A DNA stretch of 49,456 bases from the NCBI GenBank assembly GCA_902774365.1, contig CACYHX010000023.1, positions 1 through 49,456 on the forward strand, given 5' to 3'. Positions 8,559 through 16,455 of the stretch are shown in pieces. Below the pieces are notes generated by a model. That model had not been told where the DNA came from. It did no database searches and saw only the letters and a program-made list of their open reading frames with translations. The position numbers and the translations under genes were made by a program. Numbering within the stretch: position 1 is the stretch's first letter; each line of letters starts with the position of its first letter. The DNA is from an uncultured Bacteroidia bacterium. GTDB taxonomy: Bacteria > Bacteroidota > Bacteroidia > Bacteroidales > F082.

Positions 8559-8981
8559 TTACTTGTTCTTCAGCAGGTCGCGGATTTCGGCGAGGAGTTC
8601 CTCTTGGGTCGGGCCGGCGGGAGCGGCAGGCTCTTCGGGCTTGGGCTCTTCTCTCTTCAGCTTGTTGATGCCCTTGATGACCAGGAAGATCGAGAAGGCA
8701 ATGATGATGAAGTCGAAGACGACCTGCAGGAAGTTACCCCAAGTCATGCACAGCTCGGGCTTCACCACGGTTTCGCCCTCCATGACGGCTTCGCGGATGA
8801 CCCACTTCCAGTCGGTGAAGTTGAGACCACCCGTGATGGCACCGATGAGCGGCATGATGATGTCGGACACCAATGAGGAGACGATTTTACCGAACGCGCC
8901 GCCGATGACCACACCGACAGCCATGTCCATGACGTTGCCCTTCATGGCAAACTCCTTGAATTCTTGCATAAATTTACCCAT
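8559..8981 (-). CDS. mscL: Large-conductance mechanosensitive channel
   Basis: MscL forms an inner-membrane channel that opens under membrane tension and releases solutes on hypo-osmotic shock. The 140-residue sequence has the N-terminal amphipathic helix ([20 protein letters not shown]), the Gly-rich first transmembrane helix ([19 protein letters not shown]), a periplasmic loop, the second helix ([19 protein letters not shown]) and a charged C-terminal bundle helix ([16 protein letters not shown]). The length is normal for the family. The ATG at 8981 gives the family start; the upstream in-frame ATG at 9086 lies before the promoter. Confidence 0.97.
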   Translation of the reverse strand: MGKFMQEFKEFAMKGNVMDMAVGVVIGGAFGKIVSSLVSDIIMPLIGAITGGLNFTDWKWVIREAVMEGETVVKPELCMTWGNFLQVVFDFIIIAFSIFLVIKGINKLKREEPKPEEPAAPAGPTQEELLAEIRDLLKNK

Positions 8982-9043
8982 AGCAATAGTGTTTAATTGT
9001 TGATTGTTGAAATGTTTAACTGTTGAACTATTGTTTCTTTTTG

Positions 9044-9074
9044 CAAAGGTAAAAAGAAAATAGGTCGAAGCAAG
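9044..9074 (-). promoter_or_regulatory. Promoter of mscL
   Basis: On the minus strand CTTG (9074-9071), a 19-base spacer and TACCTTTG (9051-9044) match the Bacteroidota consensus. The leader of about 56 bases is rich in short GTTTAA/GTTGAA repeats. Confidence 0.55.
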
Positions 9075-9144
9075 AAAAAAGTGCACCTTTTTTCCAAAAA
9101 CGAAATTGACTTCGCTTGTGTTTGTCCATTGAAAACAACAAAAA

Positions 9145-9180
9145 AGGCAGCCTTCTTTCTTCCAAAAAAGAAGGCCGCCT
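9145..9180 (-). terminator. Intrinsic terminator downstream of the fimbrillin-like gene
   Basis: AGGCAGCCTTCTT (9145-9157) pairs with AAGAAGGCCGCCT (9168-9180). On the minus strand T-rich DNA follows. It is the first good terminator after the lipoprotein gene that ends at 9644 and after the degenerate fragment at 9252. Confidence 0.7.
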
Positions 9181-9251
9181 CAATCATTTTTTAGTCTCTT
9201 CTGCGATCGTGCCGCAACGCGCTCGCACGCCCGCAGCACCGCACAGCTCGT

Positions 9252-9310
9252 TTAGTTCGTCGGTACATCCCACACCAAACGGACACAGCAGCCATAACAA
9301 GTCCGCAAGG
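9252..9310 (-). pseudogene. Degenerate 3' fragment of a FISUMP-like gene
   Basis: The minus strand reads ...TCYGCCVRLVWDVPTN-stop, which matches the end of the lipoprotein encoded at 9644 (YGYCVRLVWDAN-stop) at both protein and DNA level. Further upstream the same frame runs into an 8-base tandem repeat and then a stop, so only the tail survives. It is probably a remnant of a duplicated neighbour gene. Confidence 0.65.
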
Positions 9311-9319
9311 ACGGGAACC

Positions 9320-9359
9320 CCTGCATCCCTGCATCCCTGCGCCCCTGCACCCCTGCCAC
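9320..9359. repeat. Five imperfect copies of an 8-base tandem repeat
   Basis: The unit CCTGCATC is repeated as CCTGCATC, CCTGCATC, CCTGCGCC, CCTGCACC, CCTGCCAC. It is a simple minisatellite with no spacers, so it is not a CRISPR array. Confidence 0.8.
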
Positions 9360-9404
9360 CCAAAATCCGGCTGCCACGGTGTGACAGCCCTACAGCCCCT
9401 CCCC

Positions 9405-9567
9405 GCGTCTGAAAGACGCAACCTCCCGTAACCGTAGGTCGCTGACCTACGGCAGCTCCCCGGCAGGCAGCACCCCGGTAGGGACAGCGGGTCTTGACCC
9501 GCTGACGCTGCCGCCGTCCATCCTACCGCAATAAAAAACATAGAGACGCCACAATGTGACGTCTCTA
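9405..9567. repeat. Cluster of four short perfect hairpins (REP-like)
   Basis: The hairpins are GCGTCT-GAA-AGACGC (9405-9419), CCGTAGGTC-GCT-GACCTACGG (9432-9452), AGCGGGTC-TT-GACCCGCT (9486-9503) and TAGAGACG ... CGTCTCTA (9541-9567). The last is the same family as the palindrome at 6140-6167. The interval 9311-9643 otherwise shows no gene I can support; the frame open from 9577 to 9191 is Cys/Arg-rich and unconvincing. Confidence 0.8.
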
Positions 9568-9643
9568 CGATCTTCATGCGGGAATGGAAAATCTCCCTTC
9601 CCTCGGCTTGCGGAATCGGAAATCCCGCCTCCTTGCGAACCGC

Positions 9644-11446
9644 TTAGTTGGCATCCCACACCAAACGGACACAGTAGCCATAATTGCGGGGCAAATCCAC
9701 AATTGAAACTCCAGTAGTACTATTACTGCCGTCACCTACAACAACAAATTTCAAGGCCTTCGCATATTGAGTAGTACCGTCAATATGAGTGGACGACCAA
9801 TAGTAACCAATACCGGCGCCAACATAAGGATCAATAGTATAGTAAACATAATCATAGTACCTATCATCATAACGATAGCCTACACACGGCAAGAACACGG
9901 CCCCGTCGTTCAGCATCTGAGCCACATCAGCATTATCATTAGCATTACTATAATCAATTTGTTTAACAGTGTTAGAATTAAAAGTGTAAGAGCCGTTGAG
10001 GTTTGAGCCTTGGTAATTATCGGGAAACACGAAGACTCCCCAGCAATCTTCACTCCAACCTTCGTCAATGGGATTGATATAAAATTTCTTTATTCTTACC
10101 CTTAAGAAACGATTGTTTCCCCTCACGGTGGATGGGCCATTGAACAAATAAATCCACTCGTTTGCACTCAGTGTGCGCCAATTGCCACCCTCTGGACTAT
10201 TCTCCGTAAACACACAGCCCCAGTCTTTGGCTACGGCTGCAGTCTTGCTCAAATCCTCTTCTGAATGAACATACTCCGTTGTTGCTAGCGTAATACTGCT
10301 GAAATACCCCCAAGTGAATCTATCTCCGTAGTCTTGATGATTTATAAAAATTATTCCATTCGGGGCAGCGGGGTTATTCGTATTAGAACCAGATTGTTCG
10401 TGAAGATAATAGTATTTATTATTGGGATTATCCAAATTCATTGTAGGGCCAGCAACCTCGCCAAACTGAGTGTCGTGGAAGCTCCAGCCCTGGGCGTAAC
10501 CACCACTGGTGAAGTCAGCCTTTAAGTTTCCTTTCGAGAAATAGACCTTCTTGTTCGCACTCACCGAGAATTGGGTCAATTCGCCACCACTTGTCTTGAC
10601 AGCATACTGGGCATCAGGCGCATCAGGCAGGGGAGCTGGGTTGTTGAGTTGAAGATTAGCGTTGACATAGGTGTTGTTCTCCATGGCAGGCATGTTGCCC
10701 TCACCTTGCCAAGTCACACCGCAGTTAGAAAGGCTAGTGCCAGGCAGCAGGATGACCCATCTGAGGTTTTGATTCCAATTCGCGTCGTATCTAAGGGTCA
10801 TGTCGTGAAGATCCGTGAGGTCTGTAGCCGCGATGGCAGTCTCCGAAGTAGGATTGGCGAAGTTGACGGTTGCCACAGTAGGCACATTTGATAGGATAAC
10901 AGTTTCCTCGGTCGGATTATCAAGGATGAACTTTACCAAGGCGCACTTGTTCTTCAATGTTGTGGAATAGGTGGCGTTCGCGCCAGTGAAAGGCTTCGTG
11001 GAAGCGCCGTAGGAAAGCACGGGCAGGTTTCCGCTCTGGTCGGCAATGCTGATGCTGAGCGAAGTGGTTTCATTCTCCACAGGCGTTCCGGTAACCGCCG
11101 CGTTGCCTACGAAGTAGAAGTGCAGGGGCTGGTCGGTGACGTTTTGGTTCGGGTAGATGGTGCCACTGAAAAAGCCGTTGTTGAACGTCAGCGAACCCAC
11201 ATATTGGCCGTTGTGGCCCACATAGAGGACGTCACCGTTGGAGAAGGCAAACAGACCGTATTCTGGGGCGATGTAGTGTTTTTCGCCGTTTTCTGCCTTG
11301 CCTTCATTGTCGCCCACCTTCACGGTAATATCTACCCCAGGATAAATGGGCGTAGTGTTGCCCGTGGTGGGTGTTTCCTGTTTCTTGCATTGGCTCATTC
11401 CAAGCACGAGAGCCAAAGCCATGATGATTGTGCTAAGTTTTTTCAT
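9644..11446 (-). CDS. FISUMP/fimbrillin-like surface lipoprotein
   Basis: The 600-residue protein starts with a lipoprotein signal peptide (MKKLSTIIMALALVLGMSQC, lipidated Cys20). The first half (to about 300) has the look of a fimbrillin-like beta domain: LFAFSNGDVLYVGHNGQY, then NKCALVKFIL and an LLPG stretch. The second half has FISUMP-type features: FSVSANKKVYFSKGNLK, WRTLSANEWIYLFNG, VFLPCVGYR, YYWSST and the C-terminal YGYCVRLVWDAN. Such proteins are exported to the cell surface; the ligand is unknown. I chose the ATG at 11446 because it gives the signal peptide; the reading frame is open further upstream but overlaps the preceding gene. The gap to that gene is 16 bases, so they form an operon. 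Confidence 0.8.
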   Translation of the reverse strand: MKKLSTIIMALALVLGMSQCKKQETPTTGNTTPIYPGVDITVKVGDNEGKAENGEKHYIAPEYGLFAFSNGDVLYVGHNGQYVGSLTFNNGFFSGTIYPNQNVTDQPLHFYFVGNAAVTGTPVENETTSLSISIADQSGNLPVLSYGASTKPFTGANATYSTTLKNKCALVKFILDNPTEETVILSNVPTVATVNFANPTSETAIAATDLTDLHDMTLRYDANWNQNLRWVILLPGTSLSNCGVTWQGEGNMPAMENNTYVNANLQLNNPAPLPDAPDAQYAVKTSGGELTQFSVSANKKVYFSKGNLKADFTSGGYAQGWSFHDTQFGEVAGPTMNLDNPNNKYYYLHEQSGSNTNNPAAPNGIIFINHQDYGDRFTWGYFSSITLATTEYVHSEEDLSKTAAVAKDWGCVFTENSPEGGNWRTLSANEWIYLFNGPSTVRGNNRFLRVRIKKFYINPIDEGWSEDCWGVFVFPDNYQGSNLNGSYTFNSNTVKQIDYSNANDNADVAQMLNDGAVFLPCVGYRYDDRYYDYVYYTIDPYVGAGIGYYWSSTHIDGTTQYAKALKFVVVGDGSNSTTGVSIVDLPRNYGYCVRLVWDAN

Positions 11447-11462
11447 TGTATCGGATGTGTTT

Positions 11463-11891
11463 TTATTTGTTTTCCTGTTTTTTACGTTTTTTTGAAAATG
11501 CGTAGGCCGCGCCAGCCGCAGCCATGATGAAGAGTCCGCTGCCGAGCGGGGCGTCGCCGAATTGCTCGGTGCCGATGTTGTAGCCTCCCGTTCCGCCGCC
11601 ATTCTCGCCGCCGAACTGCTCGACAAAGATGCTGTAGCCGCTGCCCGTGCCTCCTCTCGAGTTTTGCCTGCCAAATAATGACACGAAGGATCTGGCATGA
11701 CTACCGCCGTCGAATGTCGAGACGCTGTAGCCATTTCCCGAGCCGTCCCTGCCAAATAAGCTCTTACCAGACCATGCCTGAGTGCCCGACCCGCCATTAT
11801 CTTGAGCGGACACCCATTGGGGCAGCATCGTCATGGCTGCAAGCCCAAGGCAAAGCACGATGACTTTTCGTTTGTTGTAGTTTCTGAACAT
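11463..11891 (-). CDS. Small secreted Gly-rich protein with C-terminal anchor-like tail
   Basis: I do not recognise a named family for this 142-residue protein. It has a signal peptide (KVIVLCLGLAAMTMLPQWVSA, cleaved near residue 29). Gly/Ser-rich repeats of the type GxGYSIxxxxFG follow (about residues 50-115), including SLFGRDGSGNGYSV, GTGSGYSIFVEQFG and GTGGYNIGTEQFG. The tail has three parts: DAPLGSG, a hydrophobic helix (LFIMAAAGAAYAF) and a basic end (SKKRKK). Its layout recalls C-terminal sorting tags such as PEP-CTERM, but it is not that motif. It is the first gene of the two-gene unit with the lipoprotein at 9644. A six-copy repeat array and a -7 box lie upstream. Confidence 0.75.
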   Translation of the reverse strand: MFRNYNKRKVIVLCLGLAAMTMLPQWVSAQDNGGSGTQAWSGKSLFGRDGSGNGYSVSTFDGGSHARSFVSLFGRQNSRGGTGSGYSIFVEQFGGENGGGTGGYNIGTEQFGDAPLGSGLFIMAAAGAAYAFSKKRKKQENK

Positions 11892-11981
11892 TTGTTTTTA
11901 GGATTTAAAATTTAAAATTTAATAACGTTTTTCAAGATTATTCGGCCTTCAACTCGGCCATACCCCTTGCTTAAAGGTGTG

Positions 11982-11989
11982 CAAAAGTA
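11982..11989 (-). promoter_or_regulatory. -7 box for the Gly-rich protein/lipoprotein operon
   Basis: TACTTTTG on the minus strand fits TAnnTTTG. The leader to the ATG at 11891 would be about 85 bases. No -33 element is found at the usual distance, which would suit a promoter that needs an activator. Confidence 0.5.
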
Positions 11990-12036
11990 GTACATTTTCT
12001 TATATGAAAAGCGCCTCAAAAACCCCAAAACAGAGG

Positions 12037-12162
12037 TTTTGCAAATCCCGATAAAAGTTTTGCGGATTCCGCAAAAATTGCAGATTTTGCAACTAACCGT
12101 TTTATTTTTTGCAGATTTTGAAACTGTTTTTCAAATTCTGCAAATCCGTTTTTGCAGAATCT
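12037..12162. promoter_or_regulatory. Array of six TTTTGCRRATYYYG direct repeats (candidate operator)
   Basis: Copies begin at 12037 (TTTTGCAAATCCCG), 12058 (TTTTGCGGATTCCG), 12076 (AATTGCAGATTTTG), 12107 (TTTTGCAGATTTTG), 12136 (TTCTGCAAATCCGT) and 12150 (TTTTGCAGAATCT). All point the same way, and several spacings (21, 31, 29) are close to whole helical turns. The array lies just upstream of the -7 box at 11982 and between the AraC-type regulator and its probable target operon. Binding by that regulator is inference. Confidence 0.6.
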
Positions 12163-12183
12163 AAAAGTCATTGGGGCAGCTCC

Positions 12184-13296
12184 CTACTGCCCCTGGCCGC
12201 GCATCCAGGCCGTCACGGTCTGTCCCATGCGTTGCTTGAAGGCGGTGCTGAAGGTGCTGTAGCTCCTGAAGCCGCTCTCGCTGGCCAGTTGTTGCGCGGT
12301 GAAGGAACGTTGGTTGGCAACGGCTTCATTATAGAGATTGACAAAATGGCGGATGCGCAGCCCGTTGATGTAGGCGTTGTAGGTCAGACCCTGCTGGGTG
12401 AAATACTGGCTGAGATAGTAGTGGTTGGTGCCGATGGCCTGCGAGAGTTGGGAAAGGGAGAGGTCGTGCTGCAAATACAGCTGGGTTCCCTCGCAATGCA
12501 GCTCAAGCAGTTGCCCGATGCCGGAGGGAGCGTCTGACGGTGACGCATCATCATCTTCCTGTTCCGCAGGGGCTTCTTCCGTGGCTTCTACTGGCGTGCC
12601 ATCCAATTGTTGCAGCGTTTCCACACGCCACAGCAGGAAACCGAAAAACGGGATTTCGATGGCTTGCACGATAAAGCTGATGGCCATGTAGCGGGTGTCG
12701 AACATATAGAAGAGGATGATCAGCAGCGAGACGACGACGATGAGCATATAGCTCTGCCTGACCTCCTTATGCTCCAAGTCGGCGTAGTTGTCGCGCAGCC
12801 ACTGCCTGTATTGCCTGACAGCGAACATCATATATATGATAAAGAGCACGTAGAACAACAAGATGCAGGCGATGGCGATGTCATAGAACCGGCGATCGGG
12901 GAAGGCAAGGTTCAGCGCCAGGAGCACCGCGTATGGTAAAATCGCCACGACGACGGGCCAGACAGGTCGCTTGCGGTCTTGGAGCATGGCAAACAGCGTG
13001 CCGGCGATAGTGGTGAGCAGCCCCACGCAGTCGAGCAACGAAACCACCATGCCGCCCACAGAGTTGATGTCGTTAGAATGGAAGTATAGAAGGAGCCACC
13101 AAAAATGGCCCAAACACGCCACGGCAAAGAATGCCGCAGCCCAGCGGCGCATGGCCAGCGGCGGCGTCACGTCGGGCGCAAAGGCGTTGCCCCTGCGCAG
13201 CAGCAGATAGACGAAGGCGATGAGGGCAGCCATGGCCGCTCCGCCATAGAGCATGATATAAAGCAGTTGGCCTGAAGGTATGTCTTGGATGAACAT
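12184..13296 (-). CDS. Membrane-bound AraC-family transcriptional regulator
   Basis: The 370-residue protein has an N-terminal membrane part with about six or seven hydrophobic segments (for example LLYIMLYGGAAMAALIAFVY, AAAFFAVACLGHFWWLLLYF and YMLIVVVSLLIILFYMF). An acidic, Glu/Asp-rich linker follows (about 240-258). The C-terminal AraC HTH domain spans about 262-368: LSLSQLSQAIGTNHYYLSQYF is the first helix-turn-helix and FTAQQLASESGFRSYSTFSTAF the second. Such proteins can sense a signal at or in the inner membrane and bind DNA directly. The neighbouring repeat array and surface-protein operon are the obvious candidate targets. A -7 box lies at 13327-13334, and the palindrome CCTTTTAAAAGG (13314-13325) sits in the short leader. 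Confidence 0.85.
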   Translation of the reverse strand: MFIQDIPSGQLLYIMLYGGAAMAALIAFVYLLLRRGNAFAPDVTPPLAMRRWAAAFFAVACLGHFWWLLLYFHSNDINSVGGMVVSLLDCVGLLTTIAGTLFAMLQDRKRPVWPVVVAILPYAVLLALNLAFPDRRFYDIAIACILLFYVLFIIYMMFAVRQYRQWLRDNYADLEHKEVRQSYMLIVVVSLLIILFYMFDTRYMAISFIVQAIEIPFFGFLLWRVETLQQLDGTPVEATEEAPAEQEDDDASPSDAPSGIGQLLELHCEGTQLYLQHDLSLSQLSQAIGTNHYYLSQYFTQQGLTYNAYINGLRIRHFVNLYNEAVANQRSFTAQQLASESGFRSYSTFSTAFKQRMGQTVTAWMRGQGQ

Positions 13297-13326
13297 TGGT
13301 TTGTGGTTTTGTACCTTTTAAAAGGT

Positions 13327-13334
13327 GCAAAGAT
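13327..13334 (-). promoter_or_regulatory. -7 box for the AraC-type regulator
   Basis: TATCTTTG on the minus strand, about 30 bases before the ATG at 13296. The palindrome CCTTTTAAAAGG at 13314-13325 overlaps the expected transcription start; the same 12-mer occurs at 22-33. Confidence 0.5.
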
Positions 13335-13395
13335 ACAAAATTCATGGGGCAATACGTGGCCTAATTCAATGAAAATCGTGTTTTTCCAAAAAAAA

Positions 13396-14970
13396 TCAGA
13401 ACTCCGAAGTGAAATGGAACTCGATGTCGGGGTATTTCTCCATGGCCATCTGGAGGGCGTAGGGCGACTCGGCAAGGAACACGTCCCTACCCTCTTTGTC
13501 CTCGGCGAGATTCAAGGCCTTGCGCATCTTGAAGTCGGCGAGTTGGGCCTCGTTATTGCTCGTAATCCAGGCGGTCTTGTACAACGAGATAGGCTGGTAA
13601 CGGCAGGAGGCGTTGTACTCGTGCAGCAAGCGGTATTGGATGACCTCAAACTGCAACTCGCCCACCGTGCCGATGATCTTTCTGCCCGTCATCTTACCCG
13701 TAAAGAGCTGGGCCACACCTTCGTCCGTCAGTTGCTCCAAGCCCTTGGCCAGCTGCTTCGACTTCATCGGGTCGGCATTCTCTACATAACGGAACTGCTC
13801 GGGCGAGAAACTTGGGATGCCCTTGTAGTTGAGGATTTCACCTTCTGTCAACGTGTCGCCGATCTTGAAGTTGCCGGCATCGTAGAGACCCACTATGTCG
13901 CCAGGATAGGCCTCGTCGAGGACGGACTTCTTCTGCGCCATGAAGGCCGTGGGGTTGGAGAACTTCAGCTCGCGGCGCTGACGCACGTGGAAGTAGTTCT
14001 TGTTGCGCTCGAAGCGGCCCGACACCACACGCACGAAGGCGATACGGTCGCGGTGGTTGGGATCCATGTTGGCGTGGATCTTGAAGACGAAGCCCGTGAA
14101 CTTCTCTTCCGTCGGCTCGATGCGGCGCTCCACCGTGTCGCGACCAATGGGTGTAGGCGCAATCTCAATGAAACAGTCCAGCAACTCCTTCACGCCGAAG
14201 TTGTTCAAAGCCGAGCCGAAGAACACGGGGCAGATGTCACCTTTTAAATATGCCTCGCGCGAAAAGTCGTCATACACGCCTTGCACGAGTTCCGTCTCGT
14301 TGCGCAAGGTTTCGGCGTCCTCGCCAATCATCTTGTCCAAATCAGGATTGTTGAGGTCGTCAAAGGCGATACCTTCAGTAATATGTTGTTTGTCGGAGTT
14401 GAAAAGATAGAGGCTCTTGTCGTAGATACTGTACACACCCTTGAACTTCGGGCCGCTATTGATGGGCCAGCTCAACGGCGTGAGGCGGATATGAAGTTTC
14501 TGCTCGATTTCGTCTAACAGCTCAAACGGGTCCATGCCCGGACGGTCCATCTTGTTGATAAAAACGATGATGGGCGTGTTCCTCATGCGGCACACCTCGA
14601 CCAACTTCTCCGTCTGCGACTCCACGCCTTTGGCGGCATCGATGACGACGATGACGCTGTCGACAGCCGTCAGGGTGCGGAAGGTATCTTCGGCGAAGTC
14701 CTTGTGGCCAGGGGTATCCAAGATGTTGATTTTTATATCCTTATAGTCAAAACCCATCACAGAGGTAGCCACCGAGATGCCACGTTGACGCTCGATTTCC
14801 ATCCAGTCGGAAGTGGCGGTCTTCTTGATTTTATTCGACTTCACGGCACCGGCCACCTGGATGGCGCCACCGTAAAGCAACAGCTTCTCAGTCAAAGTGG
14901 TCTTACCTGCGTCGGGGTGACTGACGATGGCGAAGGTCCGCCGGCGGTTGATTTCATCTATGAACGACAT
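13396..14970 (-). CDS. prfC: Peptide chain release factor 3
   Basis: RF3 is the translational GTPase that recycles RF1/RF2 from the ribosome after termination. The 524-residue sequence has the GTPase motifs in order: SHPDAGKTT (P-loop, about 17-25), RGISVATS (switch I), DTPGHKDF (switch II) and NKMD. The C-terminal domains show the expected RF3 features, including [10 protein letters not shown] near residue 430. I chose the ATG at 14970 ([20 protein letters not shown]), which is the family start; the frame continues to an ATG at 15006, next to the tRNA terminator. The length is normal. Confidence 0.96.
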   Translation of the reverse strand: MSFIDEINRRRTFAIVSHPDAGKTTLTEKLLLYGGAIQVAGAVKSNKIKKTATSDWMEIERQRGISVATSVMGFDYKDIKINILDTPGHKDFAEDTFRTLTAVDSVIVVIDAAKGVESQTEKLVEVCRMRNTPIIVFINKMDRPGMDPFELLDEIEQKLHIRLTPLSWPINSGPKFKGVYSIYDKSLYLFNSDKQHITEGIAFDDLNNPDLDKMIGEDAETLRNETELVQGVYDDFSREAYLKGDICPVFFGSALNNFGVKELLDCFIEIAPTPIGRDTVERRIEPTEEKFTGFVFKIHANMDPNHRDRIAFVRVVSGRFERNKNYFHVRQRRELKFSNPTAFMAQKKSVLDEAYPGDIVGLYDAGNFKIGDTLTEGEILNYKGIPSFSPEQFRYVENADPMKSKQLAKGLEQLTDEGVAQLFTGKMTGRKIIGTVGELQFEVIQYRLLHEYNASCRYQPISLYKTAWITSNNEAQLADFKMRKALNLAEDKEGRDVFLAESPYALQMAMEKYPDIEFHFTSEF

Positions 14971-15007
14971 AACTCTTTCGTTTTCAACAAGGTGTTTATA
15001 AAACAAA

Positions 15008-15032
15008 AGCGCAGGTCTTTTGGACTTGCGCT
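15008..15032 (-). terminator. Intrinsic terminator of the tRNA-Asp transcript
   Basis: AGCGCAGGTC (15008-15017) pairs with GACTTGCGCT (15023-15032) with one weak pair. The minus strand continues TTTTGTTT. It begins four bases past the tRNA 3' end. Confidence 0.8.
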
Positions 15033-15036
15033 CTTG

Positions 15037-15111
15037 CGGTCCGGACGAGACTCGAACTCGCGACCTCCTGCGTGACAGGCAGGCATTCTAACCAAGCTGA
15101 ACTACCGGACC
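15037..15111 (-). tRNA. tRNA-Asp (GTC)
   Basis: The minus strand folds into a standard cloverleaf. The acceptor stem GGTCCGG / CCGGACC is perfect, with discriminator G at 15037. The anticodon stem CCTGC / GCAGG encloses a loop with anticodon GTC, and the T-arm contains GTTCGAGTC. CCA is not encoded. It stands alone with its own promoter (15162-15191) and terminator. Confidence 0.97.
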
Positions 15112-15161
15112 AACCAGAAAAAGAACTCTATAAAGAACTCTATTGCTTTGCTTTGCGGGTG

Positions 15162-15191
15162 CAAAAGTACAACCTTTTTTGAAACTGACAA
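15162..15191 (-). promoter_or_regulatory. Promoter of tRNA-Asp
   Basis: TTG (15191-15189), a 19-base spacer and TACTTTTG (15169-15162) on the minus strand, followed by GCACCCGC. The leader carries a perfect 12-base tandem repeat (AAAGAACTCTAT, 15120-15131 and 15132-15143), which on the transcribed strand gives two AGAGTTCTTT sequences. Confidence 0.7.
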
Positions 15192-15314
15192 TGTTTTTTC
15201 TCATTTTTTTTGAATTATTTTTGAATATGATTTGTATCATATTGACAAATAACACCTTACATTTGAACAACACCAAAATGAAAGAATATACGACCACACA
15301 CTTAAAAAAAACAT

Positions 15315-15322
15315 TATCTTTG
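15315..15322 (+). promoter_or_regulatory. -7 box for the GNAT-like/SDR operon
   Basis: TATCTTTG lies about 24 bases before the ATG at 15346, giving a leader of roughly 18 bases. There is no clear -33 element. The rest of 15192-15314 shows no gene. Confidence 0.5.
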
Positions 15323-15345
15323 CAACCATCTAGCATCAATTCATA

Positions 15346-16455
15346 ATGGAAATTATCGAAGTGAAATCCAAAAGGCAATATCGGGCCTTCATTGATTTTC
15401 CCAAACAATTGTACAAGGATTGCCCTTATTACGTGCCTCCTATGGACGGTATGGAGCTGAAGACCATGACCGAGCATCCGACCTTGGCGTTTTGTGAAGC
15501 CCGCTATTGGCTGGCCTATCGCGACGGCAAGGTGGTCGGCCGCATCGGCGCCATTATCAACCATAAGAGCAACGAGATGAAAGGCCAAAAGCGGATCCGT
15601 TTCAGCTGGTTCGACCTCATCGACGACCTCGAAGTCGCCCGAGCCTTGGTTCACGTAGTTGAAGAATGGGGGGCTCAAGAAGGTCTGACGGAAATCTGTG
15701 GTCCTTCGAGATTTTCCAATTTGGAAAAACAAGCCATGCTGATAGAGGGTTTCGATGTCACCCCTTCCATCTGCGCCGACTACAACTATCCTTATTACCC
15801 AAAGCTTCTGGAACAACTTGGATTCGAGAAGGAAGTCGACTATGTCCAGTACAGGATGAAAGTGGAGACCTTCCCGCCCCGATTTGCCGAACTTGCTGAA
15901 AAGCTCTCGCAACGTTACCACGTCAGGTTGAGGACTTACAAAAACAAGGAACAGCTCAGCAAGGCGGGCAAGGAGTTTTTCGCCGTGCTCAACGAGAGCT
16001 ACGCCAACATCTTCAACTTCATCCCGCTCACCGAAGCCGAAATCGACTGGGCCATCAAAGACTTCTTCCAATTTGCCGACCCTTCCCTCGCGTCCATACT
16101 GGAAGACGAACAAGGGCGGCTCGTCGGCTTCGCCTTCTGTCTCCCCTCGTTGAGCGAGGCCTTCCAGAAAGCCAAAGGCAAGATCCTGCCTTTTGGCTGG
16201 TACCACGTCCTGAAAGCCTTGCGGAAAAACGACAAGGTCGACATGTACCTCACGGGAGTGCTGCCGGAATACAAAAACAGCGGCATCCACCTCATCTACC
16301 ACAAGCAGCTGCAAGACACCTTTATAGAAAAAGGCTACCAATACGCCATCGCCTCGCAACAACTTGAGGACAATAAAGCCGTCAACATCTGGCAACGCTA
16401 CGACAGTGAGCTGTTTTGCCGCAGACGGTGTTACAAAAAGAACATCAAGCCATGA
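15346..16455 (+). CDS. GNAT-like acyltransferase family protein
   Basis: The 369-residue protein resembles the GNAT-fold hypothetical proteins common in Bacteroidota. Recognisable stretches are YWLAYRDGKVVGRIGAI (about 63-79), GPSRFSNLEKQAMLIEGFD, and a second GNAT-like half with SILEDEQGRLVGFAFCLPS (about 245-263) and VLPEYKNSGIHLIYHKQ (about 305). No signal peptide or membrane segment is present, so it is cytoplasmic. The substrate is unknown. Its stop overlaps the start of the next gene (ATGA), so the two products are translationally coupled and may act together. Confidence 0.7.
   Translation: MEIIEVKSKRQYRAFIDFPKQLYKDCPYYVPPMDGMELKTMTEHPTLAFCEARYWLAYRDGKVVGRIGAIINHKSNEMKGQKRIRFSWFDLIDDLEVARALVHVVEEWGAQEGLTEICGPSRFSNLEKQAMLIEGFDVTPSICADYNYPYYPKLLEQLGFEKEVDYVQYRMKVETFPPRFAELAEKLSQRYHVRLRTYKNKEQLSKAGKEFFAVLNESYANIFNFIPLTEAEIDWAIKDFFQFADPSLASILEDEQGRLVGFAFCLPSLSEAFQKAKGKILPFGWYHVLKALRKNDKVDMYLTGVLPEYKNSGIHLIYHKQLQDTFIEKGYQYAIASQQLEDNKAVNIWQRYDSELFCRRRCYKKNIKP

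Noticed and set aside
9320-9359. Possible CRISPR array
   Set aside because: The 8-base units are directly adjacent with no spacers, and no cas gene is in the window.
9191-9577. 128-residue open frame over the repeat cluster
   Set aside because: Cys/Arg/Gly-rich translation of hairpins and a tandem repeat. The only gene-like part is the 3' fragment in another frame.
11447-11797. 117-residue N-terminal extension of the FISUMP-like lipoprotein
   Set aside because: It overlaps the Gly-rich gene in another frame and would bury the lipoprotein signal peptide.
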